From contig NZ_SZYE01000002.1 in the NCBI RefSeq assembly GCF_005239125.1, positions 17,176 to 81,175 on the forward strand: a DNA stretch of 64,000 nt, in the 5' to 3' direction. This document shows, piece by piece, positions 41,351 to 49,563 of this stretch (within the stretch, counting starts at the first letter, position 1; every line of letters starts with the position of its first letter). The notes below the pieces were generated by a model, which was not told the DNA's origin, ran no database searches, and worked only from the letters and a program-made list of their open reading frames with translations. Source of the DNA: Cellulomonas hominis (GTDB taxonomy: Bacteria > Actinomycetota > Actinomycetes > Actinomycetales > Cellulomonadaceae). The translations under genes were made by a program, and so were the position numbers.

Positions 41351-41857
41351 TCAGCCGCGTGCCGCCCGGCGGCGCGGCGCCGCCGACCGCGGCGGGTTCG
41401 CCCGCAGGTGGGCCCGCACGGTGCCGAGCACCCGCGCGAGCGCCTCGACGTCCTCACGGGCGAGCGGGTCGACCAGCAGGTCCCGCACCACGCCGATGTG
41501 CCCCGGGAACACCCGGGCGAGCACGTCGCGGCCGGCCCCCGTGATCGTCACCATGACGCCGCGATCGTCATCGGGGGCCGGCGCGCGCGTGACGAGGCCC
41601 GCCTTCTCGAGCAGGCCCGCCTGGTACGTCAGGCCGCTGCGGCTGTACACGACGCCGTCGGCGAGCTCGGTCATGCGCCGGCTGCCGCCGGGCGCGTCGC
41701 CCAGCGTGGCGAGCAGCTGGAACTGCACGTAGCTCAGGCCGCCGGCCTCCTGCAGCTGCTGCTCGACCGTGTGCCGCAGCAGGCTGCTCACCTCGATGAG
41801 CGCGAAGTACGCGCCGAGCTCCACGGGGTCGAGGGACGGCTGCGTGGCGTCGGTCAT
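41351..41857 (-). CDS. MarR-family regulator
   Basis: A 168-residue MarR protein: AYFALIEVSSLLRHTVEQQLQEAGGLSYVQFQLLATL, MTELADGVVYSRSGLTYQAGLLEKAGLV, DDDRGVMVTITGAG. ATG 41857 follows a -10-like TAGGAT (41865-41870 on the minus strand) by 7 nt, so probably leaderless. Target unknown; the convergent OYE gene is the nearest candidate. Confidence 0.87.
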   Translation of the reverse strand: MTDATQPSLDPVELGAYFALIEVSSLLRHTVEQQLQEAGGLSYVQFQLLATLGDAPGGSRRMTELADGVVYSRSGLTYQAGLLEKAGLVTRAPAPDDDRGVMVTITGAGRDVLARVFPGHIGVVRDLLVDPLAREDVEALARVLGTVRAHLRANPPRSAAPRRRAARG

Positions 41858-41904
41858 GCGTCCCATCCTAGGTGCTTCGAATTCGCAGGCGTCCGCCGCC
41901 CGGG

Positions 41905-42672
41905 TCAGCGCAGCGTGAGGACCTCCACCCCGTCCTCGGTGATCGCCACCGTGTGCTCGCTGTGCGCCGTCCGCGCGCCGGTCGCGCTGCGCAGCGTCCA
42001 GCCGTCGGCGTCCGTGACCAGCTCGTCGGTGTCGGCCATGACCCACGGCTCGATCGCGAGCAGCAGACCCGGGCGCAGGGTGTAGCCCCGCCCGGCCCGG
42101 CCCGTGTTCGCGATGTGCGGGTCCTGGTGCATCGTCGACCCGACGCCGTGCCCGCCGAACTCGGTGTTCACCGTGTACCCGGCCCCGGTGAGCACGGTCC
42201 CGATCGCGTGCGACAGGTCGCCGATGCGGGCGCCCGGCCCGGCGGCGGCGATCCCGGCGGCCAGCGCGCGCTCGGTGGCGTCGATCAGCGCCAGGCTCTC
42301 GGCGGGCCGGGGCTTCCCGACGACGAAGCTCACGGCGGAGTCCGCGACGATCCCGTCGAGCGACACCGCCAGGTCGAGGGTCAGCAGGTCGCCGTCGGCG
42401 AGCACGTAGTCGTGGGGCTTGCCGTGCAGCACGGCGTCGTTGACCGAGGTGCAGATGTAGTGGCCGAACGGCCCGCGGCCGAACGACGGCGCGTAGTCGA
42501 CGTAGCAGGACTCCGCCCCGGCGTCCGCGATCATCCCCCGGGTCCACCGGTCGATCTCCAGCAGGTTCGTCCCGACGGTGCTGCGCTCCTGCATCGTGCG
42601 CAGGATCGACGCCACGAGGGCGCCGGTCGCGCGGGCGCGGTCCAGCTCGGCGGGGTTCAGGATCTCGATCAT
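41905..42672 (-). CDS. map: Methionine aminopeptidase, type I
   Basis: A 255-residue metallopeptidase removing N-terminal Met. Metal ligands of the pita-bread fold are visible: Asp in DLLTLDLAVSLDG and ADSAVSF, His in GHGVGSTMHQDPH, Glu in AIEPWVMAD and SEHTVAITEDG. The substrate loop YAPSFGRGPFGHYICTSVNDAVLHG fits type I. ATG 42672; an upstream GTG would place the start in the repeats. Divergent from a small XRE gene with which it shares a 14-bp-spaced repeat array. Actinobacteria usually have another map near ribosomal genes, so this is probably an extra copy. Confidence 0.92.
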   Translation of the reverse strand: MIEILNPAELDRARATGALVASILRTMQERSTVGTNLLEIDRWTRGMIADAGAESCYVDYAPSFGRGPFGHYICTSVNDAVLHGKPHDYVLADGDLLTLDLAVSLDGIVADSAVSFVVGKPRPAESLALIDATERALAAGIAAAGPGARIGDLSHAIGTVLTGAGYTVNTEFGGHGVGSTMHQDPHIANTGRAGRGYTLRPGLLLAIEPWVMADTDELVTDADGWTLRSATGARTAHSEHTVAITEDGVEVLTLR

Positions 42673-42701
42673 CGTGCGGCCTTCCAGCGCCGTGCGGATA
42701 A

Positions 42702-42738
42702 CTATCCCGGCCATGCTATCCCGGTACTAGAATCCCGG
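42702..42738. promoter_or_regulatory. Three ATCCCGG repeats spaced 14 bp, map/XRE control region
   Basis: CTATCCCGG at 42702 and 42716, GAATCCCGG at 42730; the shared heptamer starts at 42704, 42718 and 42732, exactly 14 bp apart. The last copy overlaps a -10-like TAGAAT (42728-42733) of the XRE gene, whose ATG follows 7 nt later. Probable binding array of the XRE protein for both divergent genes. Confidence 0.7.
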
Positions 42739-42740
42739 AC

Positions 42741-43031
42741 ATGGTCAGGCTCCCGCTCACCCCCGACGACGTCGAGCGCGGCCGCCGGCTCGGCGCGCTG
42801 CTGCGGCAGGCGCGCGGCGCGCGGACCGTGCTCGCGGTGGCGCTGGAGGCCGGCGTCTCCCCCGAGACGCTCCGGAAGATCGAGTCCGGACGGGTCGCGA
42901 CCCCGGCGTTCCCGACCGTCGCGGCCGTCGCCGAGGTGCTCGGGCTCTCCCTGGACGAGGTGTGGGCGGAGCTGCGGCGCGCGGAGCCCCCGGCGCTCAC
43001 CGGCGCCGGCGGCGTGCGCGTCGCGTCCTGA
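42741..43031 (+). CDS. Small XRE-family regulator
   Basis: A 96-residue protein with a single XRE HTH (RGRRLGALLRQARG, VLAVALEAGVSPETLRKIESGRVATP, FPTVAAVAEVLGLSLDEVWAELRR). No effector domain. ATG 42741 is 7 nt after the -10, so a leaderless mRNA is likely. Divergent from map over the repeat array. Confidence 0.88.
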   Translation: MVRLPLTPDDVERGRRLGALLRQARGARTVLAVALEAGVSPETLRKIESGRVATPAFPTVAAVAEVLGLSLDEVWAELRRAEPPALTGAGGVRVAS

Positions 43032-43043
43032 CGGCCCCGGGCG

Positions 43044-43586
43044 TCACCACGTCCGCCGCACCGCCGCCTTGGTGCCGGTGACCAGGCTCCGCTCCGGCAC
43101 GTCCTCGGCGACCACGGCGCCCGCGGCGACGACTGAGTCCCGGCCGATGGTCACCCCCGGCAGGATCGTCGCACCGGCGCCGATCCAGACGTTCTCCCCG
43201 ACGTCGATCGGGCCGCCGGTGAGCCAGACGCGCCGGTCTGCCGTGTCGACGGGGTGCCCGACGGTGATGAACGTGACCTTCGGCGCCACCAGCACCCGCG
43301 GACCGAGCCGGATGCCCGCGTAGTCGAGGAACGTGCAGTTCTGGTTGACGAACACCCGGTCCCCGAGGTCGAGGTTCAGGCCGTGGTCGGTGAAGAACGG
43401 CGGGTAGATCGTCACGCCGCCGGGCAGCGGCCGCCCCAGGATCTGCTCCAGCAGCGCGGCGCGCCCCGCCTCGTCGTCGAACGGCAGGACGTTCAGCCGC
43501 GAGGTCAGCTCGGTGGCCCGCAGCACCCGCTCGGACATCGCCCGGAACTCGGGGCTGTGGATGCGCAGGAGGAGGTCGCCGGCCAT
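43044..43586 (-). CDS. Maltose/galactoside O-acetyltransferase-like protein
   Basis: A 180-residue left-handed beta-helix acetyltransferase: N-terminal Mac domain (HSPEFRAMSERVLRATELTSRLN), hexapeptide repeats (VFVNQNCTFLDYAGIRLG, VLVAPKVTFITVGHP, VGENVWIGAGATILPGVTIG) and catalytic His in VGHPVDTADR. LacA/Maa/NodL group; acetylates sugars with acetyl-CoA. ATG 43586. Convergent with the XRE gene, 12 nt apart. Confidence 0.9.
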   Translation of the reverse strand: MAGDLLLRIHSPEFRAMSERVLRATELTSRLNVLPFDDEAGRAALLEQILGRPLPGGVTIYPPFFTDHGLNLDLGDRVFVNQNCTFLDYAGIRLGPRVLVAPKVTFITVGHPVDTADRRVWLTGGPIDVGENVWIGAGATILPGVTIGRDSVVAAGAVVAEDVPERSLVTGTKAAVRRTW

Positions 43587-43665
43587 GCGGCGATCCTCTC
43601 GCGCGCCGCCCGGCGGCCGACGCAACCCATCCGCGCGCCGCTGCGTCTTCTACGGTGTGACCACC

Positions 43666-44325
43666 ATGAGCAGCGCGGACGGCGTGGACTTCCTCCGCGA
43701 GCGGTTCGAGGCGGCCGGGCACGCGCCGCCCGCCCGGCCGGCGGCCGACCCGCCCGGTGCCGACGAGGTCACCCCCGTCGCGGTCGACCGCGACCGCCAG
43801 TTCACCGAGTTCGTCCGGCACCACCAGGGCGACCTGCTCCGCACCGCCTGGCTGCTCTGCGGGGACCGGCACCAGGCCGAGGAGCTCGTGCAGCAGGCGC
43901 TGGTGCGGACCTACAGCCGGTGGGGGCACGTCCGGCAGCGCGACCCGCTCGGCTACACCCGCCGCGTCCTGGCCAACCTGCGCGTCGACCACTGGCGCCG
44001 CCGCCGACGGGAGGTGCTGGTGCCGCCCGAGGACGTCGCGCCCGACAGCACGCCCCTGCACGGCAGGTCGACGGGCGACCGGACCGGCGACCGGGACCAG
44101 CTCGTCCGGGCGCTCGCGACCCTCACCCCGCGGCAGCGCCGCGTCGTGGTCCTGCGGCACTTCCTCGACCTGTCCGAGGCCGAGGTGGCCGAGGACCTCG
44201 GCGTCAGCACCGGGACGGTGAAGTCGACCGCCTCCCGGGCGATGGCCGCGCTCCGCGCCGTCCTGGCCCCGGACGACACCGACGACACCGACGCGGGCGA
44301 CGCCCGGGACGGGAGCCACCGATGA
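43666..44325 (+). CDS. SigE-family ECF RNA polymerase sigma factor
   Basis: A 219-residue ECF sigma: region 2 (FTEFVRHHQGDLLRTAWLLCGDRHQAEELVQQALVRTYSRW, about 45-85; LGYTRRVLANLRVDHWRRRRRE) and region 4 (LTPRQRRVVVLRHFLDLSEAEVAEDLGVSTGTVKSTASRAM). This WLLCGD/HQAEELVQ form is the actinobacterial SigE-type family. ATG 43666; GTG 43657 is in frame. The stop overlaps the next start by 4 nt. Confidence 0.9.
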   Translation: MSSADGVDFLRERFEAAGHAPPARPAADPPGADEVTPVAVDRDRQFTEFVRHHQGDLLRTAWLLCGDRHQAEELVQQALVRTYSRWGHVRQRDPLGYTRRVLANLRVDHWRRRRREVLVPPEDVAPDSTPLHGRSTGDRTGDRDQLVRALATLTPRQRRVVVLRHFLDLSEAEVAEDLGVSTGTVKSTASRAMAALRAVLAPDDTDDTDAGDARDGSHR

Positions 44326-45308
44326 GCACCCACGACGAGGACCTCGCCCGGCGCCTCCGCGCCCGCGCCGACGCCGAGGCACCCGCCATGTCCGTGGACC
44401 TCGCCGCGGTCGTGCGCGGCGGCCGGCGGCGGCGGCTGGCCCGCGGCGGCGCCGCCCTCGCCGTGGCGGCGCTGGCGGTCGCCGGCACCTGGTCCGGGGT
44501 GCGCGCGCTCGACACCGCACCCCACGAGGTCCAGCCCGCGGGCACCTCCTCCCCCGCACCGACCCTGACGGAGGCGGACCTGCACGCCCAGGTCGACCCG
44601 GTCGCCGGCACCATCACCTTCCCGCTGGCCCGGTACGACCTCACCGCGGACGAGTGGGCCGTCGTCTGGCGCGCCCGCACCTGGGCCGGCTGGCGCTGCG
44701 CCGAGGAGGCGATCGGCCGCCCGATCGCCTGGCAGACGTCAGTACCGGGTGACCCGCCGAGCGACAGGACGTACGGCGTGTGGAACCTCGCGGAGGCGCA
44801 GCAGTACGGCTACGCCGTGCCGGTCCAGGGCGGCCGGAGCGGAGGGCCGGTCGACCCCGACGTGCCGCTCTCCGTGTGGGACGCCTGCAACGAGTCGGCC
44901 GCCGTGCAGGCGATGAGCCCGGAGATCGACGCCAGCGACGAGCTCGCCGCCGCGCTCCGGACCGCATCCGAGGCGGCCGAGGCCTCGGAGGCGAGCCGTG
45001 CCGCCGTCGCGGACTGGACCGCGTGCCTCGCCGCGCACGGACTCGAGCCGGCCGGTGGCGACGGCGGCTATGCCGTCGCCGGGGCGTCGTCGAGCCGGTG
45101 GGACCAGGACGCCGTCGCGCTCGCCGTGACGGACGTGCAGTGCAAGGCCGCCGTCGACTTCGTGCAGCGGATGGCGGATGCCGACGCCGCGGCGCAGGCG
45201 CCGGTGCTCGTGGCGTTCCGCGACGAGCTGGAGGCGCGGCTGGCGCACCAGCGCGCGGCGGTCGCGGTGGCGGAGGCGTACCTCGCGGAGCACCCCGAGA
45301 TCCCCTAG
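44322..45308 (+). CDS. Single-pass membrane protein coupled to the ECF sigma factor
   Basis: A 328-residue protein with a basic cytoplasmic start (residues 1-40), one membrane helix (about 41-58, GGAALAVAALAVAGTW) and a large outside domain. The translational coupling (ATGA) to the sigma gene suggests an anti-sigma role, but no zinc-binding anti-sigma motif is visible; the extracellular part has an Ala/Glu-rich helix and four or more Cys (WRCAEE, WDACNE, WTACLA, DVQCKA). A regulatory role is inferred only from position. Confidence 0.72.
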   Translation: MSTHDEDLARRLRARADAEAPAMSVDLAAVVRGGRRRRLARGGAALAVAALAVAGTWSGVRALDTAPHEVQPAGTSSPAPTLTEADLHAQVDPVAGTITFPLARYDLTADEWAVVWRARTWAGWRCAEEAIGRPIAWQTSVPGDPPSDRTYGVWNLAEAQQYGYAVPVQGGRSGGPVDPDVPLSVWDACNESAAVQAMSPEIDASDELAAALRTASEAAEASEASRAAVADWTACLAAHGLEPAGGDGGYAVAGASSSRWDQDAVALAVTDVQCKAAVDFVQRMADADAAAQAPVLVAFRDELEARLAHQRAAVAVAEAYLAEHPEIP

Positions 45309-45383
45309 GACGGGCACGTGCCGCACCACGCCGCGGTCGAGCGCCACGGCCCGGGCGGGCCGGCCGCACCGGCGGCGCCGGCA

Positions 45384-45412
45384 TCAACATGGCGTTGACA
45401 ACGCAGCGTTGA
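45384..45412. promoter_or_regulatory. Tandem operator of the HTH/PEP-enzyme operon
   Basis: Two copies of CAAC-n5-GTTGA spaced exactly 14 bp: TCAACATGGCGTTGA (45384-45398) and ACAACGCAGCGTTGA (45398-45412). A consensus -35 TTGACA (45395-45400) lies in the overlap, and the ATG follows at 45422. Probable autoregulation by the first gene product. Confidence 0.65.
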
Positions 45413-45421
45413 TGTCCTGTC

Positions 45422-45799
45422 ATGGGTGTCGTGCCCGACGACCGGACCCGCGCCGCGGACCTCGACTCCCACCGCACCGCCCTCCTGCGCGCCGGGGGCG
45501 CCGCCCTGCCCGCGCGCCCCTGGCAGCACGGGGCGCAGCCGCCGAGCGACGGCGACCTCGTCAGGCTGGGTGCCTGGCTCGCGGCCGACCCCGCTGTCGG
45601 GCCCGACGTGGTGACCGCCGGGCTCGGTCTGCTGGCGGCGGCCCGCGCCGAGCTCGACCAGATCGAGGCCGCGCTGCTGTTCGCCGCGCGCGGAGCGGGG
45701 ATGACGTTCCAGGAGATCGCGACGGCCCTCGGTCTCGGCTCCGGCCAGGCCGCGCAGCAGCGCATGGCGCGCGTGCTCTCCCGGGCGGACCGGGCGTGA
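45422..45799 (+). CDS. Small helix-turn-helix protein, first gene of three-gene operon
   Basis: A 125-residue protein. The C-terminal 60 residues (ARAELDQIEAALLFAARGAGMTFQEIATALGLGSGQAAQQRMARVL) form an HTH like those of sigma-region-4 or small DNA-binding proteins. The N half is Ala/Arg-rich with a Trp-Gln-His-Gly motif. Likely the regulator binding the tandem operator just upstream. Its stop overlaps the PEP-enzyme GTG by 4 nt. Confidence 0.75.
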   Translation: MGVVPDDRTRAADLDSHRTALLRAGGAALPARPWQHGAQPPSDGDLVRLGAWLAADPAVGPDVVTAGLGLLAAARAELDQIEAALLFAARGAGMTFQEIATALGLGSGQAAQQRMARVLSRADRA

Positions 45800-46869
45800 C
45801 CGGCGTCGTCCCGCTCCGGGCCGCCGACGCGCGCTGCGGCACCAAGGCCCGCACCCTCGGGCGTCTGCTCCGGGCGGGTCTCGCCGTCCCCGACGGCGTG
45901 GTGATCCCCCGCGCGCTCGGCACCGGGTGGCGGCACGACCTGCCGCTGCACCTGGGCGCCCTCGGGGCGCCGACCTTCGCGGTCCGGTCGTCCTCGTCGG
46001 CGGAGGACGGCGCGCGCGCCTCGTACGCGGGGCAGCTCCGCACGGTGCTGCACGTCCCGCGGGCCGAGGTCGAGGACGCGGTGCGCGAGGTCGCGTCGGC
46101 GACGGCCGCGGACTACGAGGCCGCGCTGGACCTGCCGGCCGGTGGTGGCGTCGCGGTGCTCGTGCAGCCCATGCTCGCGCCGGTGGCGGCGGGCGTCGCC
46201 GTCACCCGGCACCCCGTCACCGGCGTGGTCACGACGGTCGTCGAGGCCGTGCCCGGCCTGGGCGAGCCGCTCGTGTCCGGCCGTGCCGACCCCGAGCGCT
46301 GGCAGGTCGACCGCGGCGGTCGCGCTCGCGTCGACCGCGTCCGCGACGTCCTCTCCCCGCCCCGGGCGGAAGCCGTGGCCCGCCTGGCCGAGAGCGTCGA
46401 GCGCTTGCTGGGCGGCCCGCAGGACGTCGAGTGGGCGCTCGACGCCGGGGGCACCGTGTGGACCCTCCAGGCACGGCCCGTGACGACGGGACCGGCGGCC
46501 GGGCCAGGCCCCGGGGCGCGCCACGCCGGTACCGCGCGCGGTGCGCTCCTCGGCACCGGTACGCCGGCAGGGCCCGGGACGGCGTGCGGGCGGGTGCGCG
46601 TCCTGCGCGGCCTCGACGACCTGCCCGCGTTCCTGCCCGGCGAGGTGCTGGTCTGCCGCGCCACCTCCCCCGCCTGGACCCCCGCGCTCGCCCGCGCCGC
46701 CGCGGTGGTGACCGAGGTCGGCGGCATGCTCTCGCACGCCGCGATCGTGGCACGCGAGCTGGGGCTCCCGGCCGTCACCGGCCTGGCGAGGGCGCGGGAC
46801 CTGCCGGACGGTGCACTGGTGCGGGTCGACGGCTCGGCGGGAACCGTGCGCACGGTGATGACGTCGTGA
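45796..46869 (+). CDS. Minimal PEP-synthase/rifampin-phosphotransferase-like enzyme
   Basis: A 357-residue protein with the ATP-grasp N-terminal domain of PPDK/PEP synthase (GTKARTLGRLLRAGLAVPDG at 15-34, FAVRSSSSAEDGARASYAGQ 61-80, VLVQPMLAPVAAGVAVTRHP 121-140, GLGEPLVSGRADPERWQ, PQDVEWALDAGGTVWTLQARP) and the swivelling phosphohistidine domain (TEVGGMLSHAAIVARELGLP, His314). The large C-terminal or middle substrate domain of PEP synthase (about 790 residues) and rifampin phosphotransferase (about 870) is missing. So phosphoryl transfer from ATP to His is expected, but the acceptor is unknown, perhaps supplied by a partner. GTG 45796; overlaps both neighbours by 4 nt. Confidence 0.85.
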   Translation: MTGVVPLRAADARCGTKARTLGRLLRAGLAVPDGVVIPRALGTGWRHDLPLHLGALGAPTFAVRSSSSAEDGARASYAGQLRTVLHVPRAEVEDAVREVASATAADYEAALDLPAGGGVAVLVQPMLAPVAAGVAVTRHPVTGVVTTVVEAVPGLGEPLVSGRADPERWQVDRGGRARVDRVRDVLSPPRAEAVARLAESVERLLGGPQDVEWALDAGGTVWTLQARPVTTGPAAGPGPGARHAGTARGALLGTGTPAGPGTACGRVRVLRGLDDLPAFLPGEVLVCRATSPAWTPALARAAAVVTEVGGMLSHAAIVARELGLPAVTGLARARDLPDGALVRVDGSAGTVRTVMTS

Positions 46870-47462
46870 GCGCGGCGCCCGCGCTGCTGCCGGTGCTCCA
46901 CGCGCTGCGGGTGCGGGGTGTCGCCGACGCGGGCGCCGTCGCGGCCCGCGCGCGGTTGCCCCGCGCCGCCGTCGAGGACGTGCTCCTGGACGCCGAGGCG
47001 GCGGGGCTGGTCGCACGCGTGCCGTTCGCCGGACCGCAGGACTGGTCGCTGACCGAGCGCGGGACCACCCACGGCGAGGCGCTGCTCGCGTCGGAGCTGG
47101 AGGCCCTCGGCGCGAGGCCCGTCGTCCGGGACGTCCTCGACGGGTTCGGGCCGCTAAACGACCTGGTGACCGGGGCCTGCACGCGCTGGCAGCTCACCGA
47201 GCTCGGACTCGCGGGACCACCTGCTGCCGTGGCGGACGTCCTGCGGGATCTCACCCGGGCCGCGGGAGGACTCGCCGCGACCGAGGCACGGCTGGCCGAC
47301 CGGCTGCCCCGGTTCGCGGGCTACCACGCCCGGTTCGTCACGGCCCTCGATCTGGCCCGCGACGACACGGCGTGGATCGCCGGCATCGACCGCGACTCCG
47401 CGCACCGGGTCTGGTTCGAGCTGCACGAGGACCTGCTGGCGACGCTCGGGGCGCGCCGCTGA
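46866..47462 (+). CDS. Winged-helix protein, third gene of the operon
   Basis: A 198-residue protein. The first 75 residues look like a MarR/PadR-type winged helix (VLHALRVRGVADAGAVAARARLPRAAVEDVLLDAEAAGLV, WSLTERGTTHGEALL). The remaining helical part (DVLDGFGPLNDLVTGACTRWQ, GYHARFVTALDLARDDTAWIAGIDRDSAHRVWFELHEDLL) matches no family I know. GTG 46866 overlaps the PEP-enzyme stop by 4 nt, so the two are co-translated in fixed order and may work together. Confidence 0.72.
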   Translation: MSAAPALLPVLHALRVRGVADAGAVAARARLPRAAVEDVLLDAEAAGLVARVPFAGPQDWSLTERGTTHGEALLASELEALGARPVVRDVLDGFGPLNDLVTGACTRWQLTELGLAGPPAAVADVLRDLTRAAGGLAATEARLADRLPRFAGYHARFVTALDLARDDTAWIAGIDRDSAHRVWFELHEDLLATLGARR

Positions 47463-47537
47463 CCCCGCAGACCGGGCCCGGTGGGTGCGCGTGCCTACGC
47501 TCGGTGCAGCGAACGGAACCGACGAGGAGGCCCCGCG

Positions 47538-47648
47538 ATGCGCGTGACGACGACGACACACGTCTCTCTCGACGGCGTGACGGTGCAGACCTACGAGCCC
47601 ACGGGCCGGCCCGCGTACGCCGGGGCGGGCCCGCGCCCGGACGCCTGA
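47538..47648 (+). pseudogene. DHFR/RibD-family reductase remnant with internal deletion
   Basis: A 36-residue frame with a good ribosome site (GAGGAGG). Residues 1-14 (MRVTTTTHVSLDGV) are the typical start of the RibD-C/dihydrofolate-reductase family, and 14-28 (VTVQTYEPTGRPAYA) the typical end. About 150 residues between are missing. The junction lies in a GACGGCGTGAC-like sequence that fits both family ends, suggesting deletion by short homology. Compare the stub at 22363-22419. Confidence 0.7.
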
Positions 47649-47723
47649 CGCCCTGGACGCCGTCGGGATCGGACGCCGGTGGGTGCGGCCTCCCCGGGCG
47701 ACGGCGCGCTCGGCGGTGGCCCC

Positions 47724-48206
47724 TCAGGCGCCGGTCGACCCGAGGACCAGCGCGTGCCAGGCACCGGCGCGGTCGGCGCCGTACCCGGTGACTCCGACGC
47801 CCACCACCCCGGTCGTGTCCAGCGCCTCGTCCCGGGCCTCCGCTCCGCACGGGACGTCCGGGAAGGCCACCACCTCCGTCCGGGTCCCGCCCTCGGCCGC
47901 CTCGGTCGTGACGGAGACGTCGAAGTCGAGCGATCCGTCGCCCTGGCACGACAGGCGCACGCCGTCGAGCTGCGCCGCGGTGTCGAACCCCAGCGAGACC
48001 TGGGGCGGGCCCGTCGGCGCGGGGTCCCCGGCGTCCACCCGGCCGGTGGCGCTGCCGAGCAGCGCAGCGGGCGGCGGGGCCGCGTCCTGCTCGTCCATCC
48101 AGGCGGTGACCTCCTCCGGGGTCGGCCCCGTCGGGGCGGTGCACCCCGCGGCGAGCAGGGCCAGGGCGGCCACGGCGGCGGCACGGGCGACGAGGGCGGA
48201 GGGCAT
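47724..48206 (-). CDS. Lipoprotein of unknown function
   Basis: A 160-residue secreted protein with a lipoprotein signal (VARAAAVAALALLAAGC, Cys at about 22). The mature part is acidic (EEVTAWMDEQDAAPPP, SLGFDTAAQLDGVRLSCQGDGSLDFDVSVT) with two later Cys that may pair. No family recognised. ATG 48206. Confidence 0.8.
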   Translation of the reverse strand: MPSALVARAAAVAALALLAAGCTAPTGPTPEEVTAWMDEQDAAPPPAALLGSATGRVDAGDPAPTGPPQVSLGFDTAAQLDGVRLSCQGDGSLDFDVSVTTEAAEGGTRTEVVAFPDVPCGAEARDEALDTTGVVGVGVTGYGADRAGAWHALVLGSTGA

Positions 48207-48314
48207 GACGCCGACGCTAGTCGCCGGGCGACGAGCGCGAGGGCGGTTCGGGCGCCGGCCGTCGACCGGGCCAGGGGCGCGCCCGTGCGCCACGCCCGAC
48301 GTAGCGTCGGCCGC

Positions 48315-48695
48315 ATGACGACCGCCGGTCCCCGCCGCGCCCCGCGCGCGGAGCGGCTGCGCCTCGCCGTCTAACGGGACGGCGCCCGCTGCGTCTGGTG
48401 CGGGCGGGCGTTCGGCCCGCTCGTCCCGCCGACGCGCGAGCACCTGGTGCCGCGCGCCAAGGGCGGGCCGTCCTGGCTCGAGAACGAGGTGCCCGCGTGC
48501 CGCCGGTGCAACGCCGAGCGCGGCCACCGCGGCGTCGTCGAGTGGCTCGAGGAGTGCGGGCGCCGCGGCTGGGACCCGGACGGCGCGGTGGTCGCGCGCT
48601 CCCTCGACGCCCTCGCCGCGGCGATCGCCGAGCGCGGCGGCCAGCGCCGGGCCCGCGCGTACGTCGCGGCCCAGCTGCGCCGCCTGCGTCGCTGA
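48315..48695 (+). pseudogene. HNH endonuclease gene with an in-frame ochre stop
   Basis: From ATG 48315 the frame reads APRAERLRLAV then TAA (48372-48374), where family members have Tyr (AVYxRDGxxCxWC). It continues in the same frame through RDGARCVWCGRAFGPL, REHLVPRAKGGPSWLENEVPACRRCN (HNH core with CxxC pairs) to 48695. A single change of TAC to TAA explains it. TAA is very rare here as a stop. The part after the stop has no start codon before the first zinc Cys pair, so the gene is probably inactive unless read through. Confidence 0.78.
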
Positions 48696-48723
48696 CGACC
48701 CCCGGGGCGCGCACCGTCGCCGA

Positions 48724-48790
48724 GTGTGCAACCGACACGTCGAGCGAGCATCCGCCGACTACCCCCTCGACGTGTCGGCTACCCCCTCGA
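48724..48790. repeat. Dispersed palindromic repeat, copy A
   Basis: Contains GTGCAACCGACACGTCGAG, GCATCCGCCG and CGACGTGTCGGCTACCC. The same blocks, in the same order with few differences, occur at 60315-60376. Short, intergenic, no coding potential; a genome-specific repeat family is likely. Confidence 0.65.
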
Positions 48791-48843
48791 CGCGTCCAGC
48801 CTCCCTCGGCGCGTCCGACCCCGCGCGTGCCAGGGTGGGCACC

Positions 48844-49494
<651 letters not shown>

Positions 49495-49540
49495 GCCGCG
49501 CGGCCGGGCCGACGACGCCGGGGTCGGTGGCGGGACGAGC

Positions 49541-49559
49541 CCGGGGAGGGCAGCCCCGG
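49541..49559. terminator. Short hairpin between convergent genes
   Basis: CCGGGG-agggcag-CCCCGG, a 6-bp stem in the 69-bp gap between the methyltransferase and DUF6226-like stop codons. Weak candidate. Confidence 0.35.
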
Positions 49560-49563
49560 CTGA

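Noticed and set aside
45796-46869. Calling the enzyme PEP synthase (ppsA) or pyruvate phosphate dikinase
   Set aside because: The pyruvate/PEP-binding TIM-barrel domain is absent, so the name would claim a reaction the sequence does not support.
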